Origin: Agrostemma githago
Lineage: Eukaryota; Streptophyta; Magnoliopsida; Caryophyllales; Caryophyllaceae
DNA: 64,000 nt
Assembly (NCBI GenBank): GCA_958450325.1
Contig: OY288262.1
Span: 8,227,142 to 8,291,141 of the forward strand
Direction: 5' to 3'
Shown: positions 46,469 to 54,615 of the stretch, in pieces
How the letters are laid out: the number at the start of each line of letters is the position of its first letter
Numbering within the stretch: the stretch's first letter is position 1
Notes under the pieces: generated by a model
Seen by the model: the letters and a program-made list of their open reading frames with translations, nothing else
The model's database searches: none
Told to the model about the DNA's origin: nothing
Position numbers and translations under genes: made by a program

Positions 46469-46865
46469 GGCCCAACTGGGTCACGTGAGTCCGTTGACTT
46501 TGGACCGTGACTTGGGTTTGATGATGGGTTTTGTGTTTGACTTGGACTTTTGATGTTGTGAATAGCTTTTTGGTATGCCTCGGAAACGACTTTGACCGGG
46601 GTTGACCCAATCGCTAAGAAGTCGGTTTTATTTCCGGTGTCGGTTTCGGCCCAAATTAGTCTTGTTTGATTGGAAACGACCCACTGGGCCTGAATTTGAG
46701 GTCTGTTTTGTGAGATTTGTACTCCGTAAGTGCGTTAGCCAGCAACTAATGGATTTGAGCCCGTATCCGAGCGCGTAGAAACACGTTAGCGTCCGATCAT
46801 CATCGGGTATTTTTTGGAAACTTCCATAGACACCTGGCAGTCGAAATGCGGGTGTCTACACTCGT

Positions 46866-47613
46866 TTGGTATTGGAGGCTTCATAAACATCAAGACGTTT
46901 AGTCAATGCCGCTAACTGTGCTGCCACCGCATTGGCTGTCTCACTCTCTAAACCTATCCTGCGAGTGTTACCTCGTGGATTACCCCATCAGGCATGGTGA
47001 GTAGCCATATCCTCTATCATCTTCCAAGCTTTGTCGTCGTCGACATTGTTTTGGAATCTCCCATTAGCTGCGGAATCAAGTGTAGCACGACAGTCGTCAT
47101 ATAAACCGTTATAAAACTGATTGCACAGAAACCATACCTGAAACCCGTGATGTGGACATTCTTTCACCAACTTCTTAAATTGTACCCAAGCCTCGTGGAT
47201 ATTCTCGTGAGGAGTCTGACAAAAATTAGTTATCTGACTTCTTAGCATGTTCGTCTTCTGGGGTAGGTAATAGTACTTGTAGAACGCTAAGGAAAGATAT
47301 TTCCAATCGGTAATCTCCTCAGCTGTGCGATCTAAGTCGGTGATCCAATCCCTTGCATCTTCACGTAAGGAGAACATGAACAACATCTCCATCACCTGCT
47401 CCTGAGTAACTCCCGGGGGGAGTGGAATGGTAGAGCAATAGTCGGTGAAGATTCGCATGTGTTTCGCCGGGTAGTACCTCCGAACTGATTTTTCTCCACC
47501 AAAGTGATGAAAGCAGGACAGATTTCAAACGACCCAGTTGTGGCAGTGGGCTGTTTAATCGGCTTTGGCAAAGCTGTCTCCACTAGCTCTAAATAGCTGG
47601 CAAGCTTAGGCAT
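46866..47613 (-). pseudogene. Element C gag, N-terminal part
   Basis: Starts MPKLASYLELVETALPKP at 47613 and runs through FITLVEKNQFGG. One indel (about 47465) moves the frame to HMRIFTDYCSTIPLPPGVTQ, followed by FSLREDARDWITDLD, WKYLSLAFYKYYYLPQKTN and CPHHGFQVWFLCNQFYNGL, the typical Athila gag capsid core. A TGA after MATHHA (about 46988) is followed by in-frame WGNPRGNTRR. The open part ends at the B insertion (target CTCGT). Gag would have formed the particle, but this copy is broken by one frameshift and at least two stops. Confidence 0.8.
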
Positions 47614-47750
47614 CTTGCAATAGTGTAGTAACCTGGGTACGAGGAAAATACAAGAAACCAGTGAGAACTGCCCCAAGGAACTGATGTTCCCCGGGGCGAA
47701 AAATAACCTAAAATCTAAAACAAAAAATAAACAACTAAATAACACCATCT

Positions 47751-47766
47751 CCTCGGCAACGGCGCC
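47751..47766 (-). other. Element C primer binding site (tRNA-Asp type)
   Basis: The minus strand reads TGGCGCCGTTGCCGAGG six bases after the LTR end. The TGGCGCCGTTGCC core is the usual Athila-type primer site. Confidence 0.85.
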
Positions 47767-47772
47767 AAAATT

Positions 47773-48961
47773 TGACAGGGGTTAGTCGTATCCCTAATCA
47801 AAGATACCCTAAGGTCACCAACTAATGTAGATAGTGAAGTCAGGGGTCGAATCACAAGGAGATAGGATTTAGTCGTCTATTCCTAAGAATTAGACTCTAG
47901 GTTATGGCTCACTGTTGAGTTGAGTTGGTAGGCTGAAAACTAATTACTGATAGATAAATCAATGAGGGAAAAGTCTAGGGTCTCAGGTTCACAATGAATA
48001 TTACTCGGGTCAGGGAGTCAACTAACAAGTCAATAATCGAACTACCTAAGGTGCAGGTCCGGTCGGTACACTACAACCTTTAGATCTAAACTTAACCTGC
48101 GGTCGCTAGCATTAAGTCAGTCTACCCAAAATATCATGACCTAATTAGTCCTTAACCCGGTCGGCGAAAAGTCCTAATTGTGATACTAATTAATTGAATT
48201 ATGCATCAAACAATTAATCAGAATTAAAACGATAATCAGACAATAGTTCATACGATTAGAAACAGGTCAATTGACTATAACCCTAATAATACGCATTGAT
48301 CCCCCTAAACCCNNNNNNNNNNNNNNNNNNNNNNNNNNNNNNNNNNNNNNNNNNNNNNNNNNNNNNNNNNNNNNNNNNNNNNNNNNNNNNNNNNNNNNNN
48401 NNNNNNNNNNNNNNNNNNNNNNNNNNNNNNNNNNNNNNNNNNNNNNNNNNNNNNNNNNNNNNNNNNNNNNNNNNNNNNNNNNNNNNNNNNNNNNNNNNNN
48501 NNNNNNNNNNNNTGATCCGCGGCATGGGTCAGACGCACTCGATCGAGTGCATGTAGTGCCACTCGATCGAGTGGGTCCGTGATTGCTTCAGTCTTGTTTG
48601 TTTTTGGGATAGAAAGATGAATCGACCCAAAACTCTGATGCAGTCTAGTTGGGCTTGAGGATGAGGCACTCGATCGAGTGCTTAGCACTACTCGATCGAG
48701 TGGGTGCTGCTGGAACTCGTAGCTGAGTTCTTCATTGCTTATCGGCCTTTTGTTTTCTTCCTCCTCCTCCGTTCTCGTCTCGGCTATCTGGGTTATTACT
48801 CCAAAATAAGCTCAAAATTGTACCTAACCTGCAAAGTAGCACGAGAATCGGCAGTATCGATTTTCTAATAGAAATCGACATTAAATAAATAAATATGGAA
48901 GAAGAAAAGCTAAAAATGGTTGTCGGGGGACAATAAATTACGATATAAAATATGTTGATCA
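47773..48961 (-). repeat. Element C 5' LTR with assembly gap
   Basis: Matches 26442-27850. The 200-base N run at 48313-48512 replaces the stretch matching 26983-27399. The right flank is GAAAC (48962-48966), the second target duplication. Four ACTCGATCGAGT copies lie at 48537, 48561, 48668 and 48690. Confidence 0.9.
48313..48512. other. Assembly gap (200 N)
   Basis: A run of exactly 200 N. ORFs spanning it are artefacts. Comparison with the other C LTR suggests about 417 bp are really missing. Confidence 0.99.
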
Positions 48962-49830
48962 GAAACCAATTTAGTGGGTTACCCACCGAAGATCCTCATC
49001 AACATATGAAGACTTTCTCGGATTATTGCAATGCCATATCTCAAACGAGAATTACTCAAGACCAAATTCGATGGGTTCTCTTCCCATTTTCTCTAATTGG
49101 TAAGGCTAAGCAATGGTTCAAGGGTCTTGATAAAGTGGCCTTGGGGATCGATATTTGGAAGAAGCTTTCCTTGGCCTTCTACCAAAAGTTTTACCCTCCC
49201 GAGAAGAGAAATATGCTAAGGGCCTTCATCACCGGTTTCGAACAACGGAATGAAGAGAGCCTTTATGAGTCATGAGAGAGATTTAAAGCTCTTGTCCGCT
49301 CTTGTCCACACCATTGGCTATCACAATGGTTTTTGGTGCAACAATTTTGGAATGGGGTTTATGAAGACTCTAGGGGAATATTGAACATGGGATCGAATGA
49401 GCGATTCACGAAGGTTGAAGACAATGAGACTTGGGCTAGGATAGAGGACATGGTCGTACATAATTCTCAATATAGGTGGCCACGGAAAGCAAATAGAGGA
49501 GGAAGGCATGACATTGATACCATAACACAACTTAGTGTCGACCTCGGTGCCCAACTAAAGACTCATATGGAGACTATTGACAAGAAGCTCCAAGGGCATG
49601 TGAACCAAAGTCAACAAGGAACAAGTTCCTCCTACCAACAATATATGCACCAAGTGAATGCCATGGATATGACACCTTCTTCTTCGATACATGGGGTGTG
49701 TGAAAATTGTGGTATTTTTGGCCATGAAGCTTATGAGTGTCAAAGCAATGTGGATTGTGGAGCAAGTCAACGCATTCCAATCATACAAGTAAGGGACTCC
49801 ATTCTCCAACTACTACAATGAGAACACTTA
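48962..49830 (+). pseudogene. Element D gag, middle part
   Basis: Continues D gag after element C: QFSGLPTEDPHQHMKTFSDY, IRWVLFPFSLIGKAKQWFKG, WKKLSLAFYQKFYPPEKRN, then a TGA at 49273-49275 (in place of the Trp in YESWERF-type sequence). It goes on in frame with FKALVRSCPHHWLSQWFLVQ. A CCHC zinc knuckle, CENCGIFGHEAYEC (CX2CX4HX4C), is encoded at about 49700-49740. The retrotransposon capsid and nucleocapsid are therefore recognisable. The frame is then split by the MITE at 49831. Confidence 0.82.
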
Positions 49831-50422
49831 GGGGCCGTTTGGTTCACACAAAGGTATTGGTATGGAATGAGGAATCATATCAGGGTGGTATAGGTTTAAA
49901 ATTTCATTCCTGATATTCGGTGTTTGGTTCATTTCTGGTATGAGTAATTTTCGGCATAAAAATGTTTGTAATCTAAAGAAATAAAATATTTTTTAATTAA
50001 ATAATCTATTATTATTGTGATAGAATATTATTTTACACATTTTTATTTGATTGAACAATAATGTTTTTCTAATGTTGTCATCTTAGGAAAAAAAATACTT
50101 CAACCAAAAATCAATACTCCATATTATTTTTGAGTAGAATTATTTTATGCACATTTTCGTCATTGAAAAAAAAGTGTTAGTTTGAATAACAATAAAAACG
50201 CACAAACAAATTCCAATAAATATCTTCTCGAAACAAAAAGTTGATTTGATACCAAGGTATCACTCTCATACCCACCCCCACCCTTGGGTATGAGAAACCC
50301 ATACCTCATGGGTTTGAGGTATGGGTATGAAAACAAAAAAAGACACAAACAAACAAAAGGTATGGGGTTTGGTCATTCCAAACCCATACCTCATACCCAT
50401 ATACGGTGAACCAAACAGCCCC
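49831..50422. mobile_element. Tourist-like MITE (592 bp, TSD TTA)
   Basis: Terminal inverted repeats GGGGCCGTTTGGTTCAC and, inverted, GGGGCTGTTTGGTTCAC (16 of 17 match), flanked by TTA at 49828-49830 and 50423-50425. A TWA target and GGG-CTGTTTGG ends suit PIF/Harbinger (Tourist) MITEs. The interior is AT-rich with a second inverted pair near the ends (GGTATGGAATGAGG against CCTCATACCCATA-like). There is no coding capacity, so it depends on a transposase elsewhere. ORFs at 50160-50478 are fortuitous. Confidence 0.85.
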
Positions 50423-50425
50423 TTA

Positions 50426-50990
50426 CAAGCATCCATACCCCTCTTACATGACTCAAATTGTACAAAATCCACAAACATTCTAAGCTACACAACAAAATCC
50501 ACAATTCACAAGTCAACAAAACCGTCAACCTTAAAGGCAACAAAGGTAATCAAAGGCCTTTCAATAACTATCAACAACCAAATTCTCCATTCCAACAACA
50601 AAATGTCTTCCAAAATCAAGGAAACTTTCAAAATCAACAAGGCTTTCAAAACCAACAAGTTTTCAAAGCTCAAAATCCGCAAGGTTTCCGCAATCAAAAT
50701 CAACAAGGTTTCCAAAATCAAGGGAACTTCCAAAACCAACCAGGCTTTCAAAACAATCAACAAGATAATAGACCAAGAAGCCAATCTCCTACCTATGACT
50801 ATGGTTTCCCCTTAGCCATCACTAACACTCCACATACCCAACAATCCTCAATTCCGGAATTTGATATGCAAAAGACATTGTTGAAGATGCAAAAGAGTAT
50901 TCAAGAGAATCAAAAGAACCAAATGGAGATGGAAAGAACTCAACAAGAGCTCTATGCACAAGTTCAAAACGACAACAAGGTAAGGAATAC
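50426..50990 (+). pseudogene. Element D gag, C-terminal Gln/Asn-rich part
   Basis: After the MITE, gag continues with YPSYMTQIVQNPQTF-like sequence. A long Gln/Asn/Phe-rich repeat follows (FQNQQGFQNQQ, NQQGFQNQGNFQNQ; about 50560-50770), then FDMQKTLLKMQKSIQENQKN, a helical coiled-coil-like tail. It stops being coding at 50990, where the LTR of E begins. The frame that is open as a whole is 50458-51030. Confidence 0.7.
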
Positions 50991-52021
50991 TGTTGTGTGC
51001 CAAATTTGGACCGTTTTTCCTCCCATTTAGACCCGTTTTTCCTCCATTTTGCGAGATTTGAGTGCGATTATCGCCGTATTTTGCGTAATTCTCGCATTAG
51101 TGTCTCTCTTTTGCATTTTACGTGTTTTTGGTAGTTTTCTGTCTATTTTGATAGGATTTTAGACCAAAAACGTATCCGAGCTTCCATGAGCACGAAAGAG
51201 AGAGATACAGTTCGAAAAGCAGAGCACACAACTGAAAGTTCAAGTAATCCAATTGATCGACAAAGAAAGAGACCGGAAAAGAGTCGAAAGATCACCGGGT
51301 GAAGTTTCACCCGGTGAGTCACCACCGGGCAAAGTTTCGCCTGAAGACATTTTTCCACCCCCGAAGATTTTCATGACACTCTCCACCGGGTGAAACGACC
51401 GGGCAAAATTTCGCCCACCGGGTGAATTTTTGCCCGATGGAGAAACTGGGCCGAAAACGCAAAAAACGAAGAAAATCTCACCGGGTGAAATTTCACCCGG
51501 TGGGATCATTATGTCAAGCCGCGGGGCAAAGTTTCACCCCATGAAGATGCAAAGGGTGATGGTCTAGCTAAAATGAAGATGAATTGGATTTGGGCCTTGA
51601 AGTTTGTGCAACCCGTTAAGATTAGTATAGATACTCCTCCTAGGGATTTGTGCCTCCTTGTGCCTTAAGTGAGCCTTTAGGAGTAGGAGTAGTTTAGAGG
51701 ATTTCTAGAGTAGTTTAGAGGATTAGAGTAGTTTAGTAAGTAGTAGTAGATTGTAGTAAGCTCTCTAGTAAAAATCTCTACAAACATTTAGTAGATCTAC
51801 TTAGTATTAGTGTAATTCTACTCTATAATTAGTAATCAAGCTTCCATCTTTATTGAAGATTGTGTTTTATGTTGAAGATTCAAGGGTTTTGCAAGGGTTT
51901 ATGTGACAAAACTCTTGTATTATTTCTTGAAGATTTATATTTCTTTTATTGAAGATTGAAGAATTTATGCATGGATTAGTGACAAATTCTTGTATTATTT
52001 CTTCCAAGATTCAATCTTTAT
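50991..52021 (+). repeat. Element E 5' LTR, left part
   Basis: Non-coding. A palindrome-rich stretch at about 51293-51530 is built of CACCGGGTGAA and its inverse TTCACCCGGTG. Short AG-rich repeats (TAGTTTAGAGGAT-like) occur at about 51700-51760. It ends at the target TAT of the CACTA insertion. Confidence 0.72.
51293..51502. repeat. CACCGGGTGAA palindrome cluster in E LTR
   Basis: Near-perfect 24-bp palindromes at 51293-51316 and 51479-51502, each CACCGGGTGAA plus two central bases plus TTCACCCGGTG. At least three diverged half-site pairs lie between them (about 51320-51345 and 51383-51440). The position, 300-510 bp into the LTR, is like the palindrome arrays of C, B and the solo LTR. Confidence 0.75.
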
Positions 52022-52034
52022 CACTACAAAAATC
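52022..52034 (+). repeat. CACTA left terminal inverted repeat
   Basis: CACTACAAAAATC pairs with the inverted right end CACTACTAAAAAC at 61698-61710, with one or two mismatches. It is the expected transposase cutting site. Confidence 0.9.
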
Positions 52035-52039
52035 GAGCC

Positions 52040-52610
52040 CGAATTGCGTCGGACAAATCCGACGCAAAATGGCAATATCCGACGCAAAAATGCAAATTGC
52101 GTCGGATTAGCCGATGCAAACGACCGCCGTAATATTTTGACGCACATTTTTTTTTTGCATCGGCTAATCCGACGCATATGAATTGCGTCGGCTTGCGTCG
52201 GCTGCTCCGATACGAACACATGGAGGTCAACGTCCTGTCAACGGGTTTTGCGTGGGATTAGCCGACGCAAAGTCAAACATTCTGTTGACTTTGCGTCGGC
52301 TAATCCCACGCAAAGCCATTGACTGAGATCTGACTGAGGGACTTTGCGTGGGATTAGCCGACGCAAAGTCAACGTTTTTGTTGACTTTGCGTCGGCTAAT
52401 CCCACGCAAAGTCCCTCAGTCAGATCTCAGTCAATGGCTTTGCGTGGGATTAGCCGACGCAAAGTCAACAGAATGTTTGACTTTGCGTCGGCTAATCCCA
52501 CGCAAAGCCATTGACTGACATTTGACTATGGGGCTTTGCGTGGGATTAGCCGACGCAAAGTCAACAAAAACGTTGACTTTGCGTGGGCTAATCCCACGCA
52601 AAGCCTATTA
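52040..52610. repeat. CACTA left subterminal repeats
   Basis: About a dozen copies of a GCGTCGGMTWAKCC-type motif in both orientations. They form back-to-back inverted units such as GCGTGGGATTAGCCGACGCA followed by AGTCAAC. They are the presumed binding sites for the TnpA-like protein. A further set is at the right end. Confidence 0.85.
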
Positions 52611-52951
52611 ACAAAAAAATTCGTTTATTTGTTTTTAGCTCCCCATACGCGCGAAATAAAACAACCTGCAAATAAACAACCCACTCCTACAACAAACCAC
52701 AGCAGCACATCCTAAACCAAAATCCATCAATAACTCCAATCAAAGCTCTCTTCTTCACAAATCTCCACAAAACGACACAAACATAAACTAATGTAATGTT
52801 ATAGAAAATGAAAATATTACAAAGACAACCGTTTCTAGGTTCAGAATTCAACCAGAGTGTAAAAAAGACAACCAGCGCTAGGAGTTGGTAAAATATATAT
52901 ACACACAATGTTACCAAAGTGTAAACAAGTAACATAAGGGAGCTGAACTAC
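52611..52951. other. CACTA 3' non-coding region
   Basis: 341 bp between the left array and the TnpA-like stop codon on the minus strand. AT-rich, with no further ORF. Confidence 0.6.
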
Positions 52952-54452
52952 CTAAGAAAGGGACTCGATGTGCTCCGATCCGAAGGGATGACCATCGTTG
53001 TTGTCGTCATCGTCGCGCCTAGTCATGCGTGGCCCTCCACCGCATCCCTCGTTCCCCATGGCGAACCGTTCCCTCATGAATTGAATAAACTGGTCCTGCT
53101 CTTCGCACCTCTTCTCCAACGTCTTCAGACGCTCTTCTTGTCTTTGGAATTTATCTTCCATACGCTCGTTGAGTGTGCGTTCCTGCGAGGTGGCGGTAGG
53201 GAGGTACGTGTCCGCAGATACCTCCTTACCTCGGTTCAAGCATGGGCGAAAGAGCTGTTTCGCCGCATTCCCTATCCCCCAGAACCGTCCCTTCTGGTTA
53301 TAGCCACCCGTCACATCGTGGAAGATCTTCAGCGTGTTGGGTGCCTGATCAGAGGCCCGTGCCTCCTCCACCGCTTTCTGGTAGTTCTCCTGAAACAGCA
53401 ACATGAAATAGTGTTATAACTTTTAGAACACATACTATCACGTCGTAATTTTCATGCCTAGTATATTTTTTAAAAACATTACTACTACTCACCACGATCT
53501 CCGGTCCTCTAGGGTCTATCCACTTGCCGTCTTTCCCCTTCTTCGTCTTCTCCAAGAGATCGACCGGGGTTGCAGTTGGGCCCTTCATATAACAGTGTTA
53601 AAACTTTCAGCATTTATTTACCAATAGTATATATTGAATTATACTCTAACTTTTTACTTGTTTTATAAGCACTTACCAACGCCGCGAAGGCTGTTGCTGC
53701 ACTCCTACTTCCGAGGCAGCTGGTGGGTTTCGCCACCCCGTCCACCTGCCCACCTCTCCTGTTCGACGACTTAATCGCCGATTTCTTCTTGAAAGCTGGG
53801 TCGGCAGCGTTCTTCTTCAATATCTCCCACTTCTCTTGCGGAATCCAGTCCGCCTTGTCGACCCTCGGGACAGCTCGCTGGAAGAGGTCGGTTATCTTCT
53901 TCTTAATCCGAGTCTCAAAATCCGACCTGAGGTCGTACCCCAGGTCTATATGCACTCTCCTCTGTTTGTCAAAAAAAATATTCGTTAGCGACAATTGAAT
54001 GTATAAATTGTGCATCGAAAACCTTAGAAACACAGACGAGGTAATTACCGCGAAGTGCATATACATCGCATCCCGAGCTTCCGGTGGCGCCTCCGTCCAG
54101 CTACGGTAGGCGCCAGGCGTGGACGCATACGTCATGACTACAGAATCCTGCAAATAATCTGAGTACTTCTTGTCGTCCCACCTACACAAGTCAATTATGA
54201 TAATGTGAAGCAAATAAATGAGTGAAAATTTAGAAAAGAACTGATTACAACAACTAAAACTCACCAACTAGCTTCCCTCACTTTCTGCCGTGAAAGGTAC
54301 GATTTCCAAGGCGTGGCAACGTAGACCGTCGCCCCGACTTCCTGGACAGCGTCCACACCATGTATGACAGGAGTCCTAGGCACGTCCTCCTCCATGTGGT
54401 CACCATGGCTGCTGCCTCCCGTCAGCATCTCACTGCTACCTGCCATAATCAC
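52952..54452 (-). CDS. CACTA TnpA-like gene (Transposase_24 family), five exons, 377 aa
   Basis: Starts MIMAGSSEMLTGGSSHGDHM at 54452. Five exons with GT-AG introns join in frame: 54265-54452, 54049-54181, 53677-53961, 53493-53582 and 52952-53389, totalling 1134 bp. Donors include TTG|GTGAGT and GCG|GTAATT; acceptors include GTGTAG|G and TTTCAG|GAG. The protein has the Transposase_24 (Ptta/En/Spm) signature: RRVHIDLGYDLRSDFETRIK, PTATPVDLLEKTKKGKDGKW, ENYQKAVEEA, a coiled-coil QERTLNERMEDKFQRQEERL, and an acidic tail. In En/Spm, TnpA binds subterminal repeats and regulates transposition. No stop or frameshift is seen; the exon model is mine from splice signals and conserved blocks. Confidence 0.8.
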
Positions 54453-54615
54453 GTCTACAAAATATGTTTGCGCAAAGTTAAACTGTAGAGTCAGTTCGTT
54501 TAGGGTAAAGCAGGAATTTCATTAAGTACCAAAATAGTCTTCAATTACAAATAATTAAATTACAAATAATTAAATTACAACTTATGCGAATAAGATACAA
54601 ACAACTACATAAGTG
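54453..54615. other. Short spacer between the TnpA-like and TnpD-like genes
   Basis: About 160 bp, AT-rich, between the start of the TnpA-like gene and the stop of the upstream gene. A TAAATTACAAATAATTAAAT duplication lies near 54545-54580. No separate promoter is evident, so the two coding units may come from one long alternatively spliced transcript, as in En/Spm. Confidence 0.5.

Larger units (their letters stand above)
31750..46860 (-). mobile_element. Element B: Tat-lineage Ty3/gypsy, gag-deleted, nested in C
   Basis: LTRs 31750-35967 and 44276-46860 share TGTAGACACCC...TGTCCACA ends on the minus strand. The target duplication CTCGT is at 31745-31749 and 46861-46865. The primer site, the purine tract and pol all read on the minus strand, while the aORF reads plus. 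The interior (8308 bp) is about 2.0 kb shorter than A's, explained by a deletion of gag and the protease active site. The two LTRs are very similar except for a solo LTR insertion and palindrome-unit differences, so the insertion is recent relative to C. Confidence 0.93.
44276..46860 (-). repeat. Element B 5' LTR (2585 bp, uninterrupted)
   Basis: Shows the empty site for the solo LTR (around 45160-45171). It carries eleven palindromes and a TATATAAA core promoter (minus, 46329-46336). Telo-box-like AAACCCTA copies at about 46195-46270 lie downstream of the TATA box, near the expected transcription start. Confidence 0.93.
26442..48961 (-). mobile_element. Element C: Athila-like gag-protease LTR element, non-autonomous
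   Basis: LTRs 26442-27850 and 47773-48961 are direct repeats. The target duplication GAAAC flanks both sides (26437-26441 and 48962-48966). The primer site (47751-47766) and purine tract (27851-27862) read on the minus strand. On that strand the order is LTR, gag, protease, a 1.5 kb non-coding stretch, LTR. No reverse transcriptase, RNase H or integrase is present once the 15.1 kb element B nested inside gag is removed. It resembles Athila by primer site, gag and DLGAS protease, and resembles the TR-GAG type of non-autonomous element by content. Confidence 0.88.

Noticed and set aside
48271..48688. ORFs of 80-127 codons across the gap
   Set aside because: They consist mostly of N codons (X) and are artefacts of the assembly gap.
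27424..48701. CRISPR-like array from repeated palindromes
   Set aside because: Repeats are 12 bp with 8-12 bp spacers, in separate small clusters within plant retroelements. No cas genes, and a eukaryotic context.
53723..53998. Plus-strand ORFs opposite the CACTA genes (also 52970-53419, 54613-54889, 57733-58086)
   Set aside because: They are antisense shadows of exons that have family matches on the minus strand.
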